64,000 nucleotides of DNA, taken from assembly GCF_044962685.1 (NCBI RefSeq), contig NZ_JBBKTX010000006.1, forward strand, positions 124,001 to 188,000. The letters run 5' to 3'. The stretch comes from Oceanobacter antarcticus. GTDB taxonomy: Bacteria; Pseudomonadota; Gammaproteobacteria; Pseudomonadales; Oceanobacteraceae. A program made the translations under genes and the position numbers. Shown here piece by piece: positions 44,652 to 52,666 of the stretch. Below the pieces are notes generated by a model that was not told the DNA's origin, made no database searches, and saw only the letters and a list, made by a program, of their open reading frames with translations. Position 1 is the first letter of the stretch. Every line of letters starts with the position of its first letter.

Positions 44652-47270
44652 TCAGGCGCTTTGCAGAAAATCCTTGGCAAACATCTGCAATACCCCACCG
44701 GCGTTATACACACGCACTTCCGTGGCGGTATCCAGACGACAGGTCACGGGCACTTCCAGTAGCTCTCCATTACGGCGAGTGATTTCAATGCTCAGCTCGC
44801 AACCTGGCGAGATGGAGCCCTTGACGGTGTAGGTTTCCGTGCCGTCCAGATTCAGCGTCAGGCGCGTGGTACCCGGTTTGAATTCCACCGGTAATACGCC
44901 CATCCCCACCAGATTGGTGCGGTGAATGCGCTCGAAACCTTCCGCCACAATGACTTCGACACCGGCCAGACGTACGCCCTTGGCAGCCCAGTCGCGGGAG
45001 GATCCCTGACCATAATCGGCACCGGCCACGATGATCAGTGGCTGTTTGCGATTCATGTAGGTTTCAATGGCTTCCCACATGCGCATCTGTTCGCCTTCTG
45101 GCTCAACTCGCGCCAGAGAACCCTGAATGACTTCGCCGTTCTCATCGCGGCACATTTCGTTCAGCAATTTCGGGTTGGCGAACGTGGCTCGCTGGGCGGT
45201 GAGGTGATCACCCCGGTGTGTCGCATAGGAGTTGAAGTCTTCTTCCGGCAGGCCCATTTTGGCGCAGTATTCACCCGCTGCGCTGTTGGCCTGAATAGCA
45301 TTGGAAGGCGACAGGTGATCGGTCGTGATGTTGTCTCCCAACACCGCCAGTGGACGCATGTCCTTCATGCTGCGCTCACCGGCCAATGCACCTTCCCAAT
45401 AGGGAGGACGGCGGATATAGGTCGACATCGGACGCCAGTCGTACAGCGGACTCTTGGCTTGTTCGATTTCACCGAGATCAAACATCGGGATATAAATCTG
45501 CCGAAACTGCTCAGGCTTGACCGCCGATGCGACAATGGCGTCGATTTCTTCATCGGATGGCCACAGGTCTTTCAGCGTAATCTCTTTACCGTCCACCACC
45601 GCCAGTACGTCTTTTTCAATATCAAAACGCACCGTACCGGCAATCGCGTAGGCAACCACCAGCGGTGGCGAGGCCAGGAACGCCTGCTTGGCATACGGGT
45701 GAATACGGCCATCGAAGTTGCGGTTACCGGACAGGACTGCCGTGGCGTACAGATCACGGTCGATGATTTCTTGCTGGATCACAGGATCCAGCGCGCCCGA
45801 CATGCCGTTACAGGTGGTACAGGCGTAGGCGACGATGCCAAAACCAAGCTTTTCCAGTTCCGTCAGCAGACCGGCTTCTTCCAGGTACAGTTTGGCGACC
45901 TTGGAACCCGGTGCAAATGAACTCTTGACCCAAGGCTTGCGGGTCAGGCCCAGTGCGTTGGCTTTTTTCGCCAACAAGGCGGCAGCTACTACGTTGCGCG
46001 GATTCGAGGTATTGGTACAGGAGGTGATAGCAGCAATGATTACGGCACCATCCGGCATCAGGCCATCGGCCTCTTCTTGCTTGCCAGACGCCAACTTACC
46101 TTCATCGGCAATACCACGTTCAGTCAGATCCGAGGTTGGCAAACGACGGTGCGGGTTAGACGGCCCGGCCATATTACGCACCACGGTCGAGAGGTCAAAT
46201 TGCAGTACCCGTTCGTAGTCCGCAGCCACCAGGGCATCTGCCCACAAACCTGTTTCTTTGGCGTACAACTCAACCAGCGCCACTTGCTCCGGCTCACGAC
46301 CGGTTAATTTCAGGTAATCGATGGTCTGCGAATCGATATAGAACATCGCTGCCGTAGCACCAAATTCTGGGGTCATATTGGAAATAGTAGCGCGGTCACC
46401 AATGGTCAGGCTGGACGCCCCTTCCCCAAAGAATTCAACGTATCCCCCTACTACCCGCTGCTGTCGCAAAAACTCAGTCAGCGCCAGTACGATATCGGTG
46501 GCAGTAATGCCGGGCTGACGCTTGCCAATCAGTCTGACGCCAATAATGTCTGGCAGGCGCATCATCGATGGCAGGCCCAGCATCACGGTTTCAGCTTCCA
46601 GACCACCCACACCAATGGCGATAACACCCAGTGCATCCACGTGTGGCGTATGGGAATCGGTACCAACACAGGTGTCCGGGAAAGCCACCTGTTTACCGCT
46701 GTCGTCAGCTTGTACCTGAACTACCGGCGACATTTTTTCCAGGTTGATCTGGTGCATGATGCCGTTACCGGCCGGAATAACATCGACGTTCTCGAATGCG
46801 GTTTTGGTCCACTCAATAAAATGGAAACGGTCGGCATTACGACGGTCTTCAATCGCCCGGTTTTTCTCAAACGCGTCTGGATCAAAACCTGCGGCTTCCA
46901 CCGCCAGCGAATGGTCAACAATCAGCTGGGTCGGTACCACTGGATTCACTTTGGCCGGGTCACCGCCCTGATCGGCAATGGCATCCCGTAAGCCAGCCAG
47001 ATCCACCAATGCGGTTTGCCCCAGAATGTCGTGACATACAACACGGGCCGGATACCATGGAAAGTCGAGATCGCGCTTGCGTTCAATCAACTGCTTCAGG
47101 GCATCCGTCAATTCGGCGGGTTCACAACGACGTACCAGCTGTTCCGCCAGCACCCGCGAGGTGTACGGCAGTTTGGCATAGGCACCGGGCTGAATGGCAT
47201 CGACCGCCGCACGGGTGTCGTAGTAATCGAGGTCGGTACCTGGCAGGTTTTTACGGAATTCAGTGTTCAT
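44652..47270 (-). CDS. acnD: Fe/S-dependent 2-methylisocitrate dehydratase AcnD
   Basis: An aconitase-family enzyme that dehydrates 2-methylcitrate. The 872-residue protein starts MNTEFRKNLPGTDLDYYDTRAAVDAI, the AcnD rather than AcnA N-terminus. It has the iron-sulfur cysteines in TSCTNTSNPRN and ACTTCNGMSG and the swivel domain GADYGQGSSRDWAAKG. AcnD works together with PrpF and replaces PrpD, which is absent here. Confidence 0.96.
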   Translation of the reverse strand: MNTEFRKNLPGTDLDYYDTRAAVDAIQPGAYAKLPYTSRVLAEQLVRRCEPAELTDALKQLIERKRDLDFPWYPARVVCHDILGQTALVDLAGLRDAIADQGGDPAKVNPVVPTQLIVDHSLAVEAAGFDPDAFEKNRAIEDRRNADRFHFIEWTKTAFENVDVIPAGNGIMHQINLEKMSPVVQVQADDSGKQVAFPDTCVGTDSHTPHVDALGVIAIGVGGLEAETVMLGLPSMMRLPDIIGVRLIGKRQPGITATDIVLALTEFLRQQRVVGGYVEFFGEGASSLTIGDRATISNMTPEFGATAAMFYIDSQTIDYLKLTGREPEQVALVELYAKETGLWADALVAADYERVLQFDLSTVVRNMAGPSNPHRRLPTSDLTERGIADEGKLASGKQEEADGLMPDGAVIIAAITSCTNTSNPRNVVAAALLAKKANALGLTRKPWVKSSFAPGSKVAKLYLEEAGLLTELEKLGFGIVAYACTTCNGMSGALDPVIQQEIIDRDLYATAVLSGNRNFDGRIHPYAKQAFLASPPLVVAYAIAGTVRFDIEKDVLAVVDGKEITLKDLWPSDEEIDAIVASAVKPEQFRQIYIPMFDLGEIEQAKSPLYDWRPMSTYIRRPPYWEGALAGERSMKDMRPLAVLGDNITTDHLSPSNAIQANSAAGEYCAKMGLPEEDFNSYATHRGDHLTAQRATFANPKLLNEMCRDENGEVIQGSLARVEPEGEQMRMWEAIETYMNRKQPLIIVAGADYGQGSSRDWAAKGVRLAGVEVIVAEGFERIHRTNLVGMGVLPVEFKPGTTRLTLNLDGTETYTVKGSISPGCELSIEITRRNGELLEVPVTCRLDTATEVRVYNAGGVLQMFAKDFLQSA

Positions 47271-47401
47271 GATGTTCTCTCTTCCGGTCGTTAGCGACGG
47301 CCGTTTTTTTGAAATTCTGGTTTGATGTATTACGCGTTCCGCTAATACATCCTACGGATACACACACGCTACCCGATACGCCGATCTAGAGTCTGAAAAA
47401 G

Positions 47402-47447
47402 CGGATGGCCAGATTCCCACATGCCTGCGTGGGAATCCAAACCGCTG
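47402..47447. repeat. Extragenic palindromic element between acnD and prpC
   Basis: GATTCCCAC and GTGGGAATC (47412-47420 and 47429-47437) form a hairpin, enclosed by AGCGG and CCGCT. This resembles the dispersed ATTCCC-type palindromes of many proteobacteria. The 232-bp gap holds no other feature. Confidence 0.55.
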
Positions 47448-47502
47448 CGGGGCAAGCCAGTTCATACCGCAGGAAGTGACTTGCCGCCGAGATAACCGGG
47501 GA

Positions 47503-48636
47503 TCAAACCCGATCTTCAATCGCGACCCAAGCAGCACTTTCAGGGCCGGTGTAATCCGCCGATGGGCGAATAATCCGGTTGTTGGCGCGCTGCTCAATCA
47601 CGTGAGCACACCAGCCAGAAGCCCGCGAGCAGACAAATATTGGGGTAAACAACTTGGTCGGAATCCCCATAAAGCTATACGCCGAGGCGTGGAAGAAATC
47701 GGCGTTACAAAACAGCTTTTTCTCGCGCCACATGACCGCCTCAACCCGCTCGGATACTGCGTACAGGTACTCGTCACCGGTTTGCTCAGACAGCTTTTTC
47801 GACCATTCCTTGATGATGGCGTTACGCGGATCCGATTCACGGTAGATGGCATGGCCAAAACCCATGATCTTGTCCTTGCGCGCCAGCATGCCCATCACCG
47901 CATCTTCGGCTTCTTCTGCCGAGCGCCAGTGTTCGATCATTGCCATGGCCGCTTCATTGGCTCCGCCGTGCAACGGGCCACGCAGAGAACCAATCGCAGC
48001 GGTCACGCAGCTGTGAATGTCGCTCAATGTGGAAGCACAGACACGGGCGGTAAAGGTCGAGGCGTTGAATTCGTGTTCGGCGTACAGAATCAGCGAAGCG
48101 TGCATCACATCTACGTGTAATGGTTCTGGCTTTTTATTGTGTAAAGTCCAGAGAAACTGTTCGCCGATGCTGTCAGCGTCAGTGTCTACCTCGATACGCA
48201 GGCCGTCGTTGTGGGTGAAGTTGTACCAGTAGTTGATCATGCCGGGGAAGACCGCCAGCATACGATCGACCTTATCGTATTGCTCGGCAAAGTCTGCTTC
48301 GGTTTCCAGGTTACCCAGCATCGAACAACCGGTGCGCATCACATCCATTGGATGGGCGTCGGCCGGAATCTGTTCCAGCACGGTTTTGAGTGCTTGCGGC
48401 AAGGCACGTTGGCTTTTCAATTTGGCCTTGTAGCCATCCAGTTCGGCTTGGTTGGGCAGTTTGCCGTACAACAGCAGATACGCCACTTCTTCAAACTGGG
48501 CCTTGTCGGCCAGTTCCTTGATATCGTAACCCCGGTAAGTCAAACCGGCGCCAGTTTGACCAACCGTACACAGCGCGGTTTCACCGGCAGATTGTCCGCG
48601 CAAACCTGCGCCACTCAGTTTTTTTGCTTCAGCCAT
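47503..48636 (-). CDS. prpC: 2-methylcitrate synthase
   Basis: Condenses propionyl-CoA with oxaloacetate. The ATG at 48636 (MAEAKKLSGAGLRGQSAGETALCTVG, here described by its first residues MAEAKKLSGAGL) has GGAG 8 nt upstream; a longer frame to 48729 is rejected. The 377-residue citrate-synthase fold shows GGANEAAMAMIEHW and MGFGHAIYRESDPRN with the catalytic histidines, and SRASGWCAHVIEQ near the end. It lies between prpB and acnD. Confidence 0.95.
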   Translation of the reverse strand: MAEAKKLSGAGLRGQSAGETALCTVGQTGAGLTYRGYDIKELADKAQFEEVAYLLLYGKLPNQAELDGYKAKLKSQRALPQALKTVLEQIPADAHPMDVMRTGCSMLGNLETEADFAEQYDKVDRMLAVFPGMINYWYNFTHNDGLRIEVDTDADSIGEQFLWTLHNKKPEPLHVDVMHASLILYAEHEFNASTFTARVCASTLSDIHSCVTAAIGSLRGPLHGGANEAAMAMIEHWRSAEEAEDAVMGMLARKDKIMGFGHAIYRESDPRNAIIKEWSKKLSEQTGDEYLYAVSERVEAVMWREKKLFCNADFFHASAYSFMGIPTKLFTPIFVCSRASGWCAHVIEQRANNRIIRPSADYTGPESAAWVAIEDRV

Positions 48637-48774
48637 ACTTTGTGCTCCATCGAAACTGGTCAGTTGCCACATCTGCACATCTGGCACAGCGCAGCGTTGG
48701 CTGCCAGAATCACGGCAGCGACAACGCAATCGCTTCAGAGGCAGATCTGGTGGTGTTATTGAGTCAGCCGAGGC

Positions 48775-49656
48775 TTACTTGTTTTTACCTTCCGAAAACA
48801 GCTGATCCAGCTTTTGCTCAAAGTCGTGGTAGTTCAGATAAGAATACAGATCCATACGAGTCTGCATCATATCGACCACGGCACGCTGATCGCCGTTTTC
48901 AAGAATGCTGGTGTATACCGTCTCGGCTGCTTTATTCATGGCACGGAAAGCGCTCAGTGGGTACAAGACCATAGCCGCACCCCACTCGCCCAGCTGCTCA
49001 CGGTTCCACAATTCGGTCTGACCAAATTCAGTGATGTTGGCCAGCACCGGCACGTCGCCCAGGGCGGCCGAGAAAGCGCGGTAATGTTCTTCGGTCTTGA
49101 TGGCTTCAGCGAAAATACCGTCAGCACCCGCAGCGACATAAGCCTTGGCACGCTCAAGCGCAGCTTCCAGACCTTCCTGGGCAAAGGCATCGGTACGCGC
49201 CATGATAAAAAAATCCGGATCGGTACGAGCATCAACAGCCGCTTTAATGCGATCGGTCATTTCCTCAATGGAAACGATTTCCTTGTTCGGGCGATGGCCG
49301 CAACGCTTCTGGGCCACCTGGTCTTCCAGATGAACCGCCGCCGCACCGGCTTTTTCCATTTGCTGAATGGTGCGGGCAATATTAAAGGCACCGCCCCAGC
49401 CAGTATCAATATCCACCAGCAATGGCACGCTGGAAGCCGAAGTAATACGGCGAACGTCTTCAACGACGTCGTTCAGCGAGGTCATACCCAGGTCGGGCAG
49501 ACCATAAGAGGCATTCGCTACACCGCCACCGGACAGGTAAATCGCCTTGTGACCGATACGTTCAGCCATCATGGCGGCATAGGCGTTGATGGTGCCCACT
49601 ATTTGTAATGGTTTGGTATCCGCCAGTGCCTGACGGAATTTCTGACCTGGAGTCAT
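48775..49656 (-). CDS. prpB: 2-methylisocitrate lyase
   Basis: Splits 2-methylisocitrate into pyruvate and succinate. The 293-residue isocitrate-lyase-fold enzyme has YLSGGGVANASYGLPDLG, metal-binding DIDTGWGG, and the catalytic KRCGHRPNKE motif. The 49656 ATG overlaps the GntR stop (ATGA), tying enzyme and regulator together. Confidence 0.97.
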   Translation of the reverse strand: MTPGQKFRQALADTKPLQIVGTINAYAAMMAERIGHKAIYLSGGGVANASYGLPDLGMTSLNDVVEDVRRITSASSVPLLVDIDTGWGGAFNIARTIQQMEKAGAAAVHLEDQVAQKRCGHRPNKEIVSIEEMTDRIKAAVDARTDPDFFIMARTDAFAQEGLEAALERAKAYVAAGADGIFAEAIKTEEHYRAFSAALGDVPVLANITEFGQTELWNREQLGEWGAAMVLYPLSAFRAMNKAAETVYTSILENGDQRAVVDMMQTRMDLYSYLNYHDFEQKLDQLFSEGKNK

Positions 49657-50354
49657 GCTTGACCCTCCTCTTCTGCCATAAGTCGTTCAAGATTAAGAAG
49701 CGACGTCTGGATATGACGTCGCATCAGCAGTTCAGCCAGCTCGGCGTCACGCGCGGCGATGGCTTCAACGATACGTTGGTGTTCCTGCAGCGCCTGCAAT
49801 GGGCGCTTGGTACTGGTACTGGTCTGGTAGCGGTACATACGCACCAGATGGTACAGCTCGCCGCACAGCATCTGGTGCAGGCGCTCATTCTTGCTACCGC
49901 GAATCAGGCGATAATGCAGATCGAGATCACCGGCTTTCTGGTAATAACTCTGCCCTTGCTCGGCTTCGATCGAGGCAGCGTGTTCATCCAGCAAGGTTTG
50001 TAACTCGGCAATTTCGTCATCCGTCATCCGCTCGGCGGCAAGACGACAGGCCATGCTTTCGAGTTCGACCCGGACTTCGTAGATATCGCGCAGTTCTGAC
50101 AATGACAACGACACGACCCTGGCTCCGGCATGGGGAATCCGCACCACCAGACGCCTAGCCTCCAGTTTCTGGATCGCCTCGCGCATCGGCGCACGGCTGC
50201 CACCGTATTTTTCCACCAGCATCTGCTCCGACACCCGCGCCCCCGGCTTCAGCTCTCCCCGCACAATGGCAGTGGTGAGTTCTGCAAAAACCTTGTCGGC
50301 GAGTGTTTGAGGGTCTGCCATCAAATTGTCTACGATCTGCTTGGATGTGCTCAC
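49653..50354 (-). CDS. GntR-family (FCD) transcriptional regulator of the propionate operon
   Basis: A 233-residue protein with a winged helix (LADKVFAELTTAIVRGELKPGARVSEQMLVEKYGGSRAPMREAI, in outline residues 17-60) and an all-helical FCD effector domain with metal-type histidines (DLDLHYRLI, CGELYHLVRMYR). The GTG at 50354 has GGGG upstream; ATG at 50321 is the alternative. It is the first gene of the prp operon and has an inverted repeat upstream, so it probably represses itself and the operon until a methylcitrate-cycle intermediate binds. Confidence 0.9.
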   Translation of the reverse strand: MSTSKQIVDNLMADPQTLADKVFAELTTAIVRGELKPGARVSEQMLVEKYGGSRAPMREAIQKLEARRLVVRIPHAGARVVSLSLSELRDIYEVRVELESMACRLAAERMTDDEIAELQTLLDEHAASIEAEQGQSYYQKAGDLDLHYRLIRGSKNERLHQMLCGELYHLVRMYRYQTSTSTKRPLQALQEHQRIVEAIAARDAELAELLMRRHIQTSLLNLERLMAEEEGQA

Positions 50355-50397
50355 AATAATGCCCCGGACGAGGATTAACAATAGACTTTAGGCGAAT

Positions 50398-50417
50398 ATT
50401 GTATACAAAAATACAAT
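50398..50417. promoter_or_regulatory. Probable GntR operator upstream of the prp operon
   Basis: ATTGTATACAAAAATACAAT has inverted arms ATTGTAT and ATACAAT and contains the palindrome TTGTATACAA, typical of FCD-type GntR operators. It lies 44 bp upstream of the GTG start and overlaps a TACAAT -10-like element on the minus strand. Confidence 0.7.
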
Positions 50418-50460
50418 TTCTGGCTCAAAAAAGACCAAAAAACATCACAAAAAAAGGGTT

Positions 50461-50740
50461 TCGTATGCAATCAACCAAGGATCATTGGCCAGAAAACGCT
50501 CCCGTAAAGCCTGACCAGGATGGAAGCAGGATTGTCGTTTGGTTATTCACCTCAGCTGATCAGCGAACGGATGAAACCGGAAAACCAGAAGTTACAGCAG
50601 CCACACAACAATCTACCGCTACCAGCAGATACGCGCACCGACCCGAAGAAAACGAATTTTGATGATGTGACGGATGAGAAAATCCGGCAGTTGGAAATGA
50701 AGATCAATGTATTTCGAAGAAGTGCCTGAGTTGGAAAACA
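50461..50740 (+). pseudogene. Degenerate IS30-type transposase fragment
   Basis: One frame gives GLSFGYSPQLISERMKPENQK, like the WSPEQIAGRL segment of IS30 transposases. Directly after, in another frame, SYSSHTTIYRYQQIRAPTRRKR resembles the following SHETIYRYI segment. A frameshift therefore separates two consecutive pieces of the same family. No intact ends or flanking repeats were found. The rest of 50418-50963 shows nothing else. Confidence 0.45.
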
Positions 50741-50963
50741 CCCTGCGAGGTGCATTTGATACGAGTGTTGCCGTTATCTGGGGGCGTTCTCAATTATTTG
50801 ACACGGCCTGTCAGGAGGAAAGTTTATGTATTCTATGGATATTACCTCCAGCCGCGAAATTCAGCGGTACTGTGAGCACAATATTATTTTCCAAAACATT
50901 CAGGGATAACATGATCGGCATGTCCCGGCAAAACCGGGCCATGCATCGAAGGCCACTTAATAA

Positions 50964-51458
50964 TCAGTCATTAGGCATTGACAGAGGCTGTGGCGAAACG
51001 ATCACGCCATTATTGTCGGCATAGACAAAGCAGCCGGGCTTGAAGACGACACCGCCAAATTTAACCTCGACATTCACATCGCCCAGGCCACGCTTGTCGG
51101 TTTTCAACGGGTTGGTGGCCAGCGCCTGTACGCCCAGGTCAGTTTCCATAATCACATCCACATCGCGGATGCAGCCATTAATGATGATGCCTTCCCAGCC
51201 GTTACTGGCGGCTTTTTCTGCCAGCATGTCGCCCAGCATGGCATGACGCAGCGAGCCGCCGCCATCCACCACCAGTACTTTGCCTTTGCCATCGGTGGCA
51301 ACCAGCTCACGTACCCTGGAGTTATCTTCGAAGGCCTTGATAGTAACGATTTCACCACCAAAGCTGTCGCGGCCGCCGTAGTTATTGAACATGGGTTCAA
51401 CCACTTCAATCAGTTCCGGGTAGGCATCGCACAGGTCGGGGGTCAGATAGTGAGTCAT
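50964..51458 (-). CDS. rraA: RraA, inhibitor of RNase E
   Basis: A 164-residue protein of the RraA fold: GGRDSFGGEIVTIKAFEDNS at the start, VDGGGSLRHAMLGDMLAEKA in the middle and GCIRDVDVI. RraA trimers bind RNase E and damp its activity. The closest relatives by sequence are true RraA rather than the class II aldolase-like members. Monocistronic. Confidence 0.95.
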   Translation of the reverse strand: MTHYLTPDLCDAYPELIEVVEPMFNNYGGRDSFGGEIVTIKAFEDNSRVRELVATDGKGKVLVVDGGGSLRHAMLGDMLAEKAASNGWEGIIINGCIRDVDVIMETDLGVQALATNPLKTDKRGLGDVNVEVKFGGVVFKPGCFVYADNNGVIVSPQPLSMPND

Positions 51459-51555
51459 GCGGTGGTCTCCTGTTAAGTGTGGAGGTTATCAAACACCATG
51501 AAAGGCACCGTCGTCCAGACCACTTTGGGTGGAGATCAGTGCCTTGATTGCTGGC

Positions 51556-52590
51556 TCAGTATTCAGCGGGCTCTGGCTCACTGGTCGCCACCGGAGCACC
51601 TGGTAGCGCTACCAGGTCTCCCAGCCAGTTGGCTACCAACGGCCAGACTTCGTCCCGAGCCGCTGGGCTGATAACCATCCCGAGATGATCATAGTCTTCG
51701 CTGAAGCCGTTTTCGACACCCAGTAACGTCATCGACTTGGCCACTTCGATACCGGCGTCTGAACCATAGTGTTCATAGAATCGACGGCAACAGCTGGCTG
51801 GGTCGATGCGATCGCCCGCCCCAGCAAACATCCGTAGCGGTACGTTGGCCTGACGCCAGGCAGGCAATAACGGCTGCTTTATATTTTCCAGCTGCCATTT
51901 GCCAAAAATAGCTTGGCGGGCAAGGTATTCGTTAACAATACCGGCCGGTTCATTTTCAGGGCCAATACCGATCTTGCGGCCATCCAGCTCACCCTTGAGG
52001 GACATCAGGGTACGTAAACTCAGTGACCCTAACGGCATCCATAAATACCATGGGCGTTTCAGTATCTGGGCACCGAAGGACATCACCCCGGCGCAGTTGT
52101 CAGGGCGTAACTTACCCGCTGCAATGGCGGTTGCCAGCACCACACCCCCCAGGGAATGTCCGATCCAGGCGGGATATTCACCGGTTTTTTCGCAGACAAA
52201 ATCATTTACCGCAGGTACATCGTAACAGGCGTACTGCTGAGAGGTGTTACCGGTGTAGTCGTTATTACGCGGCGACAAACCGTGGCCACGCTGCTCCATC
52301 AGCCAGACATCAAACCCCTGCCGCACCAGCCAGGCCGCCAGCCCCTCACCATCCGCTGTCAGCCAGAAACTGCGGTTAGTAAATGAACCGTGTAATAAAA
52401 CCACGGGAGGGCGACGGCCATCACGGGCGGGAGATGTTTCATAACTGCCTGGCGACAAATGCGTCACCGCTACCTCAACGCTGCGATCCTTGTCGAGGTT
52501 GTGTTTGACCAGATAGACATCATCGGTAAAACCGGCCAGGTTATCAGCCCGAGCCAGCGTCACCGGAAACAGCTCACTGCTGCTTTTCAT
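51556..52590 (-). CDS. Alpha/beta hydrolase
   Basis: A 344-residue hydrolase: oxyanion motif LLHGSFTNRSFW, nucleophile elbow GHSLGG, and a late His in DHLGMV. The overall layout resembles lipase- and PHA-depolymerase-like hydrolases. No signal peptide is evident. The substrate is unknown. It lies between rraA and ppsA in the same direction. Confidence 0.85.
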   Translation of the reverse strand: MKSSSELFPVTLARADNLAGFTDDVYLVKHNLDKDRSVEVAVTHLSPGSYETSPARDGRRPPVVLLHGSFTNRSFWLTADGEGLAAWLVRQGFDVWLMEQRGHGLSPRNNDYTGNTSQQYACYDVPAVNDFVCEKTGEYPAWIGHSLGGVVLATAIAAGKLRPDNCAGVMSFGAQILKRPWYLWMPLGSLSLRTLMSLKGELDGRKIGIGPENEPAGIVNEYLARQAIFGKWQLENIKQPLLPAWRQANVPLRMFAGAGDRIDPASCCRRFYEHYGSDAGIEVAKSMTLLGVENGFSEDYDHLGMVISPAARDEVWPLVANWLGDLVALPGAPVATSEPEPAEY

Positions 52591-52666
52591 GCGGGGGAAT
52601 CTCCAAAACCCCGATCACCAGCGACCGGGGGTACATATTGCGGTAAGGATAACCGTCAGTCTGGCG

